From: an uncultured Planctomycetaceae bacterium
GTDB taxonomy: Bacteria > Planctomycetota > Planctomycetia > Pirellulales > UBA1268
Reading direction: 5' to 3'
DNA length: 40,474 nt
NCBI GenBank assembly: GCA_903917235.1
Contig: CAIWZS010000382.1
Coordinates: forward strand, 1-40,474
Within the stretch, counting starts at the first letter, position 1. Every line of letters begins with the position of its first letter. Below the pieces are notes generated by a model, which was given only the letters and a program-made list of their open reading frames with translations, was not told where the DNA came from and searched no databases. Shown here piece after piece: positions 9,309 through 19,034 of the stretch. The position numbers were made by a program, and so were the translations under genes.

Positions 9309-10595
9309 ATGAAGAGCATCGCCACCGGCCCTGGCAACACGCAGCGTCTCAAGAAAGCGGTCCACCACCATCGCCTCGCGACCAAGCGGGGTGTCCTCGA
9401 GCGGATGTTCACGCTCTGGTTTCGTGGCTTCGTCTACAACCAGATCTGGGAGGACCCGCGGGTCGACGCCGCGGCGCTCCAGCTCGGACCGCAGTCGCGC
9501 GTGCTGACGATCTCGAGCGGCGGATGCAACGTCCTCAACTACCTCGTGCATCGCCCGGCACGCATCGTCGCCGTCGACCTGAACGCGAATCACATGTGCC
9601 TCACGCGGCTCAAGCTCGCCGCGATCAAGCACCTGCCGGACTACGAATCGTTCTACCGGTTTTTCGGCTACGGCGCGCACGCCGACAACATCACCGCGTA
9701 CCGCCGGCACATCCGTGACGCGCTCGACCCGCAGACCCGCGACTTCTGGGAATCGAGCGACTGGCCGGGCCGGAAGGTCGGCCCTCGGCGGATCGGGTAC
9801 TTCGAGCGGGGCCTCTACGAGCGGGCGAAGCTCGGCCAGTTCTTCCGTGTCGTGCACGGCCTCGCGAGGAAGATGCGGCGCGACCCGGCTCGGCTCCTGT
9901 CGGCCCGCACGCTCGCCGAACAGGAGCAGATCTTCGACCGCGAATTCGCGCCGCTGTTCGACAATCGGCTCGTGCGGTGGATGGGCCGGCAGCCGGTGGC
10001 GGTCTACAGCCTCGGAATCCCGCCGAGCCAGCACGCGGCGATGCTCGAGGAGCAGCAGGGGGACGGCCGCAAGCTCTTCGACATGTACCGCGAGCGGGTG
10101 CGCCGGCTCGCCTGCGGCTTCCCGCTCGAGGACAACTACTTCGCGTGGCAGGCATTCGGGCGGCGGTACGACCACGAGGGACGGCGGGCACTGCCCGACT
10201 ACCTGAAGCCGGAGCACTACGACACGATCCGGTCGATGGTCGACCGCGTCGAGACGCACGTCGCGTCGCTCGCCGACCACCTGCGCACCGAGGCCCCCGG
10301 CGCACTCGATTCCTTCGTGCTCCTCGACAGCCAGGATTGGATGCCGCCGCACGTGATCGCGGAGCTGTGGGGTGAGATCGCCCGCGTCGGAGCGCCCGGC
10401 ACGCGAGTCATCTTCCGCACGGCGGGCGAACGCTCGCCCATCGACAAGGCCCTGCCGCGCGACCTGCTCGACCGCTTCACCTACCACGAGGAGCGTGCCC
10501 GCGAGCTGCACCGCCAGGACCGCTCGGCCATCTACGGCATGTTCCACCTGTACGAGATGGCCGGGGCGGCTCCCGCGGCCGCGACATCCACGTGA
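9309..10595 (+). CDS. btaA: S-adenosylmethionine:diacylglycerol 3-amino-3-carboxypropyl transferase (BtaA family, DUF3419)
   Basis: MFTLWFRGFVYNQIWEDPRVDAAALQLGPQSRVLTISSGGCNVLNYLVHRPARIVAVDLNANHMCLTRLKLAAIKHL...FYRFFGYG...YNQIWEDP/ISSGGCN/VDLNxxH signature of BtaA. ORF-track start 9120 lies upstream of a putative -10 (TAAACT, 9149); ATG 9309 (MKSIATGPGN) or 9267 preferred. Confidence 0.9.
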   Translation: MKSIATGPGNTQRLKKAVHHHRLATKRGVLERMFTLWFRGFVYNQIWEDPRVDAAALQLGPQSRVLTISSGGCNVLNYLVHRPARIVAVDLNANHMCLTRLKLAAIKHLPDYESFYRFFGYGAHADNITAYRRHIRDALDPQTRDFWESSDWPGRKVGPRRIGYFERGLYERAKLGQFFRVVHGLARKMRRDPARLLSARTLAEQEQIFDREFAPLFDNRLVRWMGRQPVAVYSLGIPPSQHAAMLEEQQGDGRKLFDMYRERVRRLACGFPLEDNYFAWQAFGRRYDHEGRRALPDYLKPEHYDTIRSMVDRVETHVASLADHLRTEAPGALDSFVLLDSQDWMPPHVIAELWGEIARVGAPGTRVIFRTAGERSPIDKALPRDLLDRFTYHEERARELHRQDRSAIYGMFHLYEMAGAAPAAATST

Positions 10596-11350
10596 GCGAC
10601 AGACCCATCACGGATCCGGCGGGCAGGGTGGACGTCGCGACAGCGACGGGCGTGCCGGGCGGGCCCGTCTCGTCGTCCACCCAGCGGCGCGAGATCGACG
10701 GCCAGGCGCAGGCGATGGACCGGATGTATCGGCTGACCCGGCACGTCTACGACGTCACCCGCCGCTACTACCTGCTCGGACGCGATCGCCTCCTCACGAA
10801 GGTCGTCACCACGGCCAGTTCCGCCACGCTCGAGGTGGGCTGCGGCACCGCGCGGAATCTCGTGAAGCTCGCCCGCCGGCCGGAGCCGGGCACGCTCTAC
10901 GGCCTCGACGCCTCGCACGAGATGCTGGAAACGGCCGCGGCGAGCATCGCCCGGCATCACGTGCCGGCGAGCGGTCACCCGCCGATCGTCCTGCGTCAGG
11001 GCCTCGCCGAGCAGCTCGACCCGCGACGGATGTTCGGCCGGGACGCGCCGTTCGACACGATCTTCTTTTCCTATTGCCTCTCGATGGTCCCGACGTGGCC
11101 GGGGGCGATCGAGGCGGCGATTGCGAGCCTGCGGCCGGGCGGCACGCTGCTCATCGTCGATTTCTGGGACCAGAAGGAGCTGCCGCGACCGTTCGCCGCC
11201 GCCCTCAAGCGGTGGCTGTCGCTCTTTCACGTCCACTATCGCCCGGAGGTCCACGAGGCGCTGACCGAATTGGGCCGGTCGGGTCGGGCGGACGTGTCGT
11301 TCGAGTCGGTCGCCCGCCGCTACGCCTACATCGCGACCGTGCGGGTGTGA
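10592..11350 (+). CDS. btaB: SAM-dependent methyltransferase, BtaB-like (diacylglycerylhomoserine N-methyltransferase)
   Basis: Class I methyltransferase motifs ATLEVGCGTARNLVKLARRPEPGTLYGLDASHEML, FDTIFFSYCLSMVPTW, LRPGGTLLIVDFWDQ. GTG start overlaps the btaA stop (GTGA), indicating translational coupling. Confidence 0.88.
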   Translation: MSDRPITDPAGRVDVATATGVPGGPVSSSTQRREIDGQAQAMDRMYRLTRHVYDVTRRYYLLGRDRLLTKVVTTASSATLEVGCGTARNLVKLARRPEPGTLYGLDASHEMLETAAASIARHHVPASGHPPIVLRQGLAEQLDPRRMFGRDAPFDTIFFSYCLSMVPTWPGAIEAAIASLRPGGTLLIVDFWDQKELPRPFAAALKRWLSLFHVHYRPEVHEALTELGRSGRADVSFESVARRYAYIATVRV

Positions 11351-11449
11351 CGCGATTCCTCACCGGCGGATCGGACCCGCAGGGCGTGAGCCGGCCCGGG
11401 CCGCTCGCGCGTCGCTCGGGGACCACCCGCGCTCGTCACGAGCCGTCGG

Positions 11450-12148
11450 TCACGGCAGCACGAAGATGAACCCGGTGATCGTGGCGGCCTCCATCGCGAA
11501 GCCGCGGGCGCTGATCGGCACCGCCGGGACGGTCCACGGCGCACAGCTGCCGGGTCGGTAGTACCCGAGCGGATAGACGCACTCCCAGGGCAGCTCGACA
11601 CCGACCTTGTACGGCAGCACCGGCAGCGTGACGAAGAAGTGCGCCGCCGACACGAACGGATCCACCAGGGTGCCATGCGAGTGGCCGTAGCGCTCGAGCG
11701 CCCAGTCCTCGAAGTAGAGCGGCTTGTGGCAGTAGCCGGCCGCCTTCCACGTGAACGTCGTCGCGGCGAACTGCCGTGGTCGGTAGGTCTCCCCCTCCAG
11801 CCGGCACTCGCAGGGATAGTCGTTGCCGGGCTGCCCGTTGACGCGGATGTCGAGTTCGACCCGATCGAGCGTGTCGGCCCGCAGGAGCTCGAGCGCCTTG
11901 CGGCAGTCCTTGTCCTCGTTCTCGCAGCGCGGCGTGCCCTCCGACGATGCCGCGACCAGCCGCACCGGAGGCGTCAGGGAGCCGCGTTCGTGGACGGCGG
12001 CTGCCGCGGCGGGCGTGGCATCCGCCTTCGGCAGGAACGACCGCCAGCCCGCGGCATCGGCGGCGGGACAGCACGCCAGCCAGACGAGGACCGCGACCGA
12101 CGACGGGCGCCAGGCGGGTGCGTGGAGGCTCGGGGAACGCGGAAACAT
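11450..12148 (-). CDS. Secreted hypothetical protein, probably planctomycete-specific
   Basis: Signal peptide-like N-terminus (SSVAVLVWLACCPAADA), then CHKPLYFEDWALERYGHSHGTLVDPFVSAAHFFVTLPVLPYKVGVELPWECVYPLGYYRPGSCAPW: Cys/aromatic-rich conserved-looking domain. Confidence 0.8.
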   Translation of the reverse strand: MFPRSPSLHAPAWRPSSVAVLVWLACCPAADAAGWRSFLPKADATPAAAAAVHERGSLTPPVRLVAASSEGTPRCENEDKDCRKALELLRADTLDRVELDIRVNGQPGNDYPCECRLEGETYRPRQFAATTFTWKAAGYCHKPLYFEDWALERYGHSHGTLVDPFVSAAHFFVTLPVLPYKVGVELPWECVYPLGYYRPGSCAPWTVPAVPISARGFAMEAATITGFIFVLP

Positions 12149-12460
12149 GCGATGGCGACTCCGGGCGCGTGACGACTCCCTCGTGGCTACCCATCGACCG
12201 GAACGACCGGCAACCTTTCGCCAACGTCACCGTAGGTGCCCGATGGGTGCCGCAGACGAGGCCGCGCGATCCCCTGCGCCCCCCAGTCGCCCCGCCTTGA
12301 CTCGCGGGCCGTGCCCGCCGGCTTCGCCCCAGGTCGAGCGGTTCCGAATGCATCCGGCGCTCAGCCGGCGCTCACCCGGCCCCGACGGGGCGTTGACGAG
12401 GCAGGGCGGGGAAACGAGGACAGGAATGCGGCGGACGCTCCCGAACGAGCGCGAACCGTC

Positions 12461-13939
12461 TCAGCCCTCCCCCTGGGCGTGCTCGACGGTGTAATTCGGC
12501 GATTCCTGCGTGATCGCGATGTCGTGCGGATGGCTCTCGCGCACGGCCGCAGCCGACACCTTGATGAATCGCGCGTCGCGGCGGAGCTCCTCGATCGACG
12601 TGGTCCCGCAATACCCCATGCCGGCGCGCAGGCCGCCGACGAGCTGGTAGACGAACGCGCTGAGCGGTCCCTTGAAGGGCACGCGTCCCTCGACCCCCTC
12701 GGGCACGAGCTTGTCGCGCCCGCGGCCCGTGGCGGACTGACGGTACCGCTCGCTCGAGCCCTGCACCATCGCGCCGAGCGATCCCATGCCGCGGTAGGCC
12801 TTGAACGTGCGGCCCTGGAAGAGCACGGTCTGCCCCGGGCTCTCGGCCACGCCGGCGAGCAGGCCGCCGATCATGACGCAATGCGCGCCGGCGGCGATCG
12901 CCTTGGTGATGTCCCCCGAGTAACGGATGCCGCCGTCGGCGATCACCGGCACCCCGCTCGCCGCGGCCTCGGCGGCGGCCTCGGACACGGCCGTGATCTG
13001 CGGCACGCCCACGCCCGAAATCACGCGCGTCGTGCAGATGGAGCCCGGCCCGATGCCGACCTTCACCCCGTCCACGCCGGCGGCGATGAGGTCGCGACAG
13101 CCTTCGCGCGTCGCGACGTTGCCCGCGACCACCTCGATGTTCCACCGCTTCTTGATCGCGGCGACGGTCTCGATCACGTTCGCGGAATGGCCATGGGCGC
13201 TGTCGACCACGAGCATGTCCACCCCCTTGGCGATCAGGCTGGCGGCACGCTCGAAGTCGAAGACCCCCACGGCCCCGCCCACCCGCAGCCGCCCCTGGCG
13301 GTCTTTGCAGGCGTTCGGAAACCGCTTCATCATGTCGATGTCCTTGATCGTGATGAGGCCGGTCAGCAGCCCATTCCCGTCGACGAGCAGGAGCTTTTCG
13401 ACCTTGTTGGCCATGAGGATCGTCTCGGCCTCGTCCAGCGTCACGGTGCCGGTGGCCGTGACGAGACCCGACTTCGTCATGATCTCCGCGACCGGCGTCT
13501 CGCCGCTTTCGAGGAAGCGGAGATCGCGGCGGGTGATGATCCCGACCAGCCGACGGCCGTCCACGGTGATCGGCACGCCCGAGATGTTGTGCTGATCCAT
13601 GACGTCGCGGGCGCGGGCCACCGTGGCGGACGGCGGCAGCGTGACCGGGTCGGCGATGATGCCGTTGGCGCTCCGCTTCACCTTGTCGACCTCCTCGGCC
13701 TGGCGATCGACCGGGAGGTTCTTGTGGATCACGCCCAGACCACCCTCCTGCGCGAGGGCGATCGCCATCTCGCTCTCCGTGACGGTGTCCATCGGGGAGC
13801 TGACGATCGGGATGTTCAGGCGGATGCCCCGGGTGAGGAGGGTGCCCACGTCCACGTCGGCGGGCACGACCGTCGAAAACCGGGGCAGAAGCAGGACGTC
13901 GTCGAAGGTGATGCCGGTGGCAACGATTTTCCCATCCAT
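12461..13939 (-). CDS. guaB: Inosine-5'-monophosphate dehydrogenase
   Basis: [26 protein letters not shown] domains ([24 protein letters not shown]), [71 protein letters not shown]: diagnostic IMPDH. Confidence 0.98.
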   Translation of the reverse strand: MDGKIVATGITFDDVLLLPRFSTVVPADVDVGTLLTRGIRLNIPIVSSPMDTVTESEMAIALAQEGGLGVIHKNLPVDRQAEEVDKVKRSANGIIADPVTLPPSATVARARDVMDQHNISGVPITVDGRRLVGIITRRDLRFLESGETPVAEIMTKSGLVTATGTVTLDEAETILMANKVEKLLLVDGNGLLTGLITIKDIDMMKRFPNACKDRQGRLRVGGAVGVFDFERAASLIAKGVDMLVVDSAHGHSANVIETVAAIKKRWNIEVVAGNVATREGCRDLIAAGVDGVKVGIGPGSICTTRVISGVGVPQITAVSEAAAEAAASGVPVIADGGIRYSGDITKAIAAGAHCVMIGGLLAGVAESPGQTVLFQGRTFKAYRGMGSLGAMVQGSSERYRQSATGRGRDKLVPEGVEGRVPFKGPLSAFVYQLVGGLRAGMGYCGTTSIEELRRDARFIKVSAAAVRESHPHDIAITQESPNYTVEHAQGEG

Positions 13940-14117
13940 GCGAGCCGTGCGTCCTCGGGGGAAAAGCGCGGATTATGGACCGCGGGGCGTCCCGACGGCA
14001 ACGAGCGGCTCGCGTGGTCCGATCCGCACGGCGCGCAGGCGTGTCCTACGTTTGAGCAGCCGGGCGGCGATCGCCTCCCGGGCGGCCCTGTTCCTCCCCG
14101 GCGACAGCGAGTCCCTC

Positions 14118-14798
14118 ATGCGTTTCTTCGACGAGCACCCCGCCCTGACGACCCCGGCCCTCAGGGCCGTCCCAGCCCCGGCGCCGCGGTCCGCGCGTCC
14201 GGATGATGCGACGCTCGCGGCCCACATGGCCCGCACACGCTACGGCCAGTTCACGCTCACCGACGCCATTCGCCCGGGCTGGCAGCTCGACATCGTCCCG
14301 CGGGCGGGCTACCGACACGACGCCTGGGTCGATCCGCAGGGCGGGGGCAGGCTTCCCGCCCTCGTCGCCGCCGCATCGCGTGAGGATCTCTTCGAGACGT
14401 TCCTCGACCTCCTCGCACCCCTCGGCGACACGGTGGACGTGGTGCTCGAGTCCTCCCACGCCGAGGGCGTCGACCGCGTCGAGCATGTCCGCGACGGCAT
14501 CGAGCGGCTCGTGCTGGAGAGCGTCCTCTGGGAGTACGAGGATCTCCTGCTGCACGACGGGTGCACCGGCATCGCGGTGATGCATCCCGAACTCTCGATG
14601 GAGGTGCAGCTCGACGAGCACAAGCTCATCGTGGCCTACGCCCCGTCCCGCGTGCCCTTCGAGCGCGTGCTGCGTGAACGCGGGCTCGAGCGAGACGACC
14701 GCCTGCGGTTCATTTCCCAGGCGGAGCACCTCCACACGTCCCACGAGCGATTCACGCGGCTCTTCGCCGATCTGGCGGGACGGATCGGCGCGGGCTGA
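14118..14798 (+). CDS. Conserved hypothetical protein
   Basis: MRFFDEHPALTTPALRAVPAPAPRSARPDDATLAAHMARTRYGQFTLTDAIRPGWQLDIVPRAGYRHDAWVDPQGGGRLPALVAAASREDLFETFLDLLAPLGDTVDVVLESSH...; start at ATG 14118 rather than 13599. Confidence 0.75.
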   Translation: MRFFDEHPALTTPALRAVPAPAPRSARPDDATLAAHMARTRYGQFTLTDAIRPGWQLDIVPRAGYRHDAWVDPQGGGRLPALVAAASREDLFETFLDLLAPLGDTVDVVLESSHAEGVDRVEHVRDGIERLVLESVLWEYEDLLLHDGCTGIAVMHPELSMEVQLDEHKLIVAYAPSRVPFERVLRERGLERDDRLRFISQAEHLHTSHERFTRLFADLAGRIGAG

Positions 14799-14890
14799 CG
14801 GCCCCGAGCGCGGATCCGCACTCAGGTGGAGCACCGTCTCCGGGGGCACTCGTCTCCACGCCCCGGCCGCCGCGGCGGTATGCTCCGGGC

Positions 14891-16291
14891 ATGGCCGTTC
14901 CTTCCCGACCCGCCGTCCCCCCGTGCCATCCCCGTGCTCGCCGTGCGGTGCGGCGGTCGTGGCGCGCCGCGACGATCGCCCTCTCTGCGGTACTGCCCAT
15001 GGCTGCCCACGCCGCCCCGCCTCTTCCGGCTCCGAACTACGACGAGTCGGCCGTGGGGGAGGTGGTCCTGCCGGACCCGCTCCGCGGTCCGGATGGAACG
15101 GTGGTCACGACCGCCGACGCCTGGCGCCGCGTGGCACGGCCGCATCAACTGGCACTCCTCGAGACACACGTCTACGGTCGTCGGCTCCCGCCGCGGCCTG
15201 TCACCGTGGCCGACGGCGGCGTCGAAGAGGTCGCGGTGTCGCTCGCCGGCGGACTCCCTGCCACGCGCGTGCAGGCCCGGCTGCGGCTCGGCGATGGCCC
15301 GAACGCCCGCCTCGTGGACGTGCTGCTGTACCTGCCCCGCGGTGCGACACGAGCCGCGTCCCCGGGCCCGGCCGGCGGAGGCCCAGGCCGTGTTCCGGTG
15401 TTTCTCGAGCTCAACTTCCGCGGCAACCATGCCCAGCACGGCGACCCCGGCATCCGCCTCTCGACATCCTGGATGCCGAAGGACGACGCCGCAGGCATCG
15501 TCGACCATCGGGCCACGGAAGCCTCGCGCGGCGTCAACGCCCGACGCTGGCCCGTCGAGGCGCTCGTCGGGCGCGGTTTCGGGATGGCGACGGCGTACTG
15601 TGGTGACATCTTCCCGGACCGGGCCGACGGCCGCCCCGACAGTGTGCTCGTGTCGCTCGGTCGGCCCGTGGATGGAGCGCTGCCGCCGGACGAGCCGGGG
15701 GCGATCGGCGCGTGGGCGTGGGGGTTGTCGCGGATCCTCGACTGGCTCGTCACGCTGCCGGAGGTCGATCCGGCGCGCGTCGCCGTGGTGGGGCATTCAC
15801 GGCTGGGCAAGACGGCCCTCTGGGCGGGTGCCTGCGACGAGCGTTTCGCGATGGTCGTCTCGAACAACTCGGGCTGCGGCGGTGCCGCCCTCTCGCGGCG
15901 GAACTTCGGGGAGACGGTCGCCGTGATCACCGAGCGGTTCCCACACTGGTTCTGTCCCGCGTTCGCCGGCTATGCGGGTCGGGAGCGCGAGCTTCCGTGC
16001 GACCAGCACACGCTCCTGGCGATGGCGGCCCCGCGTCCGCTGTATGTCTCGAGCGCGACCGAGGATCTCTGGGCGGATCCGCGGGGTGAGTTCCTCGCCG
16101 CGGTCGCCGCGAGTCCGGCGTGGAGGCTGTTCGGCCTCGAGGGACTCGATGCGGCCGTGCCACCGCGACCGGACGAGTCGATCGGGGATCGAGTGGGATA
16201 TCACACCCGCACCGGTGCGCACGACATCCTGCTCGAGGATTGGACCTTCTTCACCGACTTCGCCACGCGCACGATCCCGGCCGCGCGGTGA
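14891..16291 (+). CDS. Secreted glucuronoyl esterase-like alpha/beta hydrolase (CE15 family)
   Basis: N-terminal signal peptide; VFLELNFRGNHAQHGDPGIRLSTSWMP, MATAYCGDIFPD, AWAWGLSRILDWL, VDPARVAVVGHSRLGKTALWAGACDERFAMVVSNNSGCGGAALSRRNFGE, HWFCPAF. The GxSRxGK nucleophile elbow is typical of CE15. Confidence 0.85.
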   Translation: MAVPSRPAVPPCHPRARRAVRRSWRAATIALSAVLPMAAHAAPPLPAPNYDESAVGEVVLPDPLRGPDGTVVTTADAWRRVARPHQLALLETHVYGRRLPPRPVTVADGGVEEVAVSLAGGLPATRVQARLRLGDGPNARLVDVLLYLPRGATRAASPGPAGGGPGRVPVFLELNFRGNHAQHGDPGIRLSTSWMPKDDAAGIVDHRATEASRGVNARRWPVEALVGRGFGMATAYCGDIFPDRADGRPDSVLVSLGRPVDGALPPDEPGAIGAWAWGLSRILDWLVTLPEVDPARVAVVGHSRLGKTALWAGACDERFAMVVSNNSGCGGAALSRRNFGETVAVITERFPHWFCPAFAGYAGRERELPCDQHTLLAMAAPRPLYVSSATEDLWADPRGEFLAAVAASPAWRLFGLEGLDAAVPPRPDESIGDRVGYHTRTGAHDILLEDWTFFTDFATRTIPAAR

Positions 16292-16471
16292 CGGACCGAG
16301 TGGGCGGATGCCCGGGAGCGTCGCCCAGGAGATGCTCCGGCCCGGTCGGGGCCTCGCACCGGGGCGGCCGGACCCGCCCAAAAAGGCTCCGGAACTGGCC
16401 TTGAGTCGGCCGCATGCATCGCGGACCATCCCCGTCCCCGTCGTACGGCCGAGGTTCACGCGGAACGACCG

Positions 16472-17470
16472 ATGCCGCGATCCCTGTCACGTGTTCGTCG
16501 TCTCCAGCTCGCCGTGCTCGTCGGCACGATCGGCCTGGCGTCCATCGCGAGGTGCCAGGAACTGCTCCCCGCGCCGCCCGGAGCCGTGCTGACGCCACCC
16601 GCACCGGCCATGGGACCACCGAACCCCTTCACGCCGCTGCCCGACGGCGCGATGGTCGGTCCCGGCGGGCCGATGGTCGCGCCGGGTGGACCGGGGATGG
16701 CGGGTCCGCCCCAGGCGCCGCGCAACGCGGTGGTCATCCCTCCGCTCGACGCCGAGTTCGTCTGGACGAAGCTCGTGGACGTGACCGACGACTATTTCAA
16801 GATCCACTCGGAGCAGCGCGTCGTCTTCGCCGGCGGTGTGCCGACGGAGGGACGGATCGAGACGTTCCCCCAAACCGGCGCGACGCTGCTCGAGCCGTGG
16901 CGGGCCGACTCGGTCGGCTTCCGCGAGCGGCTCGAGGCGACGCTCCAGTCGATCCGCCGCATCGGCGCGGTGCGGATGATCCCGGACCCCAACGGATGGC
17001 GGATCGAGGTCACGGTGGACAAGGAGCTCGAGTACCTCTCACGACCGATGCGCGCGACCACCGGCGGCGCGTCGTTTCGCAACGACGACTCGCTCTACCG
17101 GTACGGCACGCCGCTGCCCACGCTCGGACAGCAGGTCGGCGATCAGCCCAGGCCGGTGGCGGCACCGACGCCCAACCTCGGCTGGATCCCGCTGGGGCGT
17201 GATTCGCTCCTCGAGCAGCGCATCCTCTCACGCGTGCTCGCCAAACTCGGCGTCACGCCCGTCCCGCAGCCCGAGCCCTACTACCAGCCGCCTCAGGCCG
17301 ACGGCTCGCTCGTGCTGCCGCCGGCCACCGGACCGGTCCCCTCGCAGCCCGGCCCGGCGCCGTCAGGGCCGATCTACGGCACCCCGATTCCATCGGAACA
17401 GCTCCCACCCGGGGCGGTCATCGCGCCGGGGCCACCGGTGCCGATCGAATCCCTTCCGATGCCGCGCTGA
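16472..17470 (+). CDS. Secreted Pro-rich hypothetical protein
   Basis: Signal peptide-like N-terminus (LQLAVLVGTIGLASIARC), Pro/Gly-rich linkers, central domain DAEFVWTKLVDVTDDYFKIHSEQRVVFAGGVPTEGRIETFPQTGATLLEPW... Confidence 0.75.
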   Translation: MPRSLSRVRRLQLAVLVGTIGLASIARCQELLPAPPGAVLTPPAPAMGPPNPFTPLPDGAMVGPGGPMVAPGGPGMAGPPQAPRNAVVIPPLDAEFVWTKLVDVTDDYFKIHSEQRVVFAGGVPTEGRIETFPQTGATLLEPWRADSVGFRERLEATLQSIRRIGAVRMIPDPNGWRIEVTVDKELEYLSRPMRATTGGASFRNDDSLYRYGTPLPTLGQQVGDQPRPVAAPTPNLGWIPLGRDSLLEQRILSRVLAKLGVTPVPQPEPYYQPPQADGSLVLPPATGPVPSQPGPAPSGPIYGTPIPSEQLPPGAVIAPGPPVPIESLPMPR

Positions 17471-17615
17471 CGGTGGCCCTGAGCCTGCCGAGCCCGGTGC
17501 GGCCGCGGCGCCTCCCGGGTGTGTCGCGTGGAAAAACGTCCTGTCCGCCGCCATACTCATCGTGTCCGAGGGCGGCACGACGGGCGGCGACCGCCGGACC
17601 AGACGAGGAGACGGC

Positions 17616-19022
17616 ATGATGGCCAGCGAGCATGACGGGACGACGACGGCCGGCGGTGAGGTGAACCGTCGTACTTTTCTCGCCTCCACGGGGCGGGCGG
17701 CCGCCCTCGGGGCCGCCGGCGGTCTGCTCGTCGGCCCGGGCATGCGGAACGTCCACGCGGCGGGCTCCGACACGATCAATGTCGCCCTCGTCGGCTGCGG
17801 CGGCCGCGGCGGCGGCGCGGCGGTCGACGCGCTCTCCGTGCCCGGCGGACAGACGCGGATCGTCGCGATGGCCGACGTCTTCCGCGATCGCATCGACATC
17901 GTGAAGCGGTCGCTCGACGAGCAGTTCAAGGAGCGGGTGGACGTGCCGGAGGACCGGAAGTTCGTCGGCTTCGACGGCTTCCGGCAGGCGATCGACTGCC
18001 TCAAGCCGGGCGACATCGCCCTCTTCGCCACGCCCGTGGCGTTCCGGGCACCGCACTTCGCGGCCTGCATCGAGAAGGGCGTGAACGTGTTCATGGAGAA
18101 GCCGATCTCCATCGACGGTCCGAGCACGCGCCGCATGATCGAACTCGCGGCGCAGGCCGACGCGAAGGGGATCAAGGTGGGTGTCGGCCTCATGTGCCGC
18201 CACTGCGATCGGCGACGGGAACTGGAGGAGCGGCTGCGGGCCGGGGAGGCGGGCGACCTCATCGCCTTCCGCGGCTATCGGATGCACAACCCGCCGCACA
18301 ACCTCGATCTCGCCCCCGGCCCGGGCACCACGAGCGAGCTGCTCTGGCAGATCAAGCGCTTCCACAACTTCCTCTGGGCCAGCGGCGGCATCTTCAGCGA
18401 CTACTGCGTGCACCACGTGGACGAGGTCGGCTGGATGAAGGGCTCGTGGCCGGTGAAGGCCGAGGCGACGGGCGGCCGCCACTTCAAGGGAAAGATCGAC
18501 GACCAGAACTTCGACAACTACGCGATCGAGTACACGTTCGACGACGGCACGAAGTTCTTCTACGGCTGCCGGGTCATCAAGGACACGGAAAGCAAGTTCG
18601 GGGTGTTCGGGCAGGGCTCGAAGGGCGCCTTCACGATCTCGGAGCGGGGCCACTCGCCCGCGAAGTCGAAGATCTACCGGGGCCAGGCGATGACCGATGC
18701 CGCCGTGGCCTGGGCCGCCGAGCAGCCGGAGGCCAACCCCTACCGGCGCGAGTGGGAGCACCTCGTGGCGGCGATCACCGCGGGGGAACGCTACAACGAG
18801 GTGGTGCGCAGTGCCGAGGCGAGCCTCGTGACCGCGATGGGGCGCTTCGCGGCGCACACCGGCCAGCCGGTGACGTACCAGGAAATGCTCGACTCGCCCG
18901 ACGACCTCACGGCCGGTGTCGACAGCCTCACGATGGATTCGCCCGCGCCGCTCGTGGCGAACGCCGACGGCACCTACCCGGTCCCCAATCCCGGCCGCAC
19001 CAAGTTCGAGTACCGCAGCTGA
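17616..19022 (+). CDS. Gfo/Idh/MocA-family oxidoreductase with Tat signal
   Basis: NRRTFLASTGRAAALGAAGGLL (twin-arginine signal), INVALVGCGGRGGGAAVDAL (Rossmann), GVNVFMEKPISIDGPSTRRMIEL (EKP motif), CVHHVDEVGWMKGSWPVKAEATGGR. Confidence 0.93.
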   Translation: MMASEHDGTTTAGGEVNRRTFLASTGRAAALGAAGGLLVGPGMRNVHAAGSDTINVALVGCGGRGGGAAVDALSVPGGQTRIVAMADVFRDRIDIVKRSLDEQFKERVDVPEDRKFVGFDGFRQAIDCLKPGDIALFATPVAFRAPHFAACIEKGVNVFMEKPISIDGPSTRRMIELAAQADAKGIKVGVGLMCRHCDRRRELEERLRAGEAGDLIAFRGYRMHNPPHNLDLAPGPGTTSELLWQIKRFHNFLWASGGIFSDYCVHHVDEVGWMKGSWPVKAEATGGRHFKGKIDDQNFDNYAIEYTFDDGTKFFYGCRVIKDTESKFGVFGQGSKGAFTISERGHSPAKSKIYRGQAMTDAAVAWAAEQPEANPYRREWEHLVAAITAGERYNEVVRSAEASLVTAMGRFAAHTGQPVTYQEMLDSPDDLTAGVDSLTMDSPAPLVANADGTYPVPNPGRTKFEYRS

Positions 19023-19034
19023 GGGCCGGCGATG

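Noticed and set aside
9177-10547. 456-aa minus-strand ORF
   Set aside because: Antisense shadow of btaA.
12236-14206. 656-aa plus-strand ORF
   Set aside because: Antisense shadow of guaB, whose identity is unambiguous.
17418-18857. 479-aa minus-strand ORF
   Set aside because: Antisense shadow of the Gfo/Idh/MocA oxidoreductase gene.
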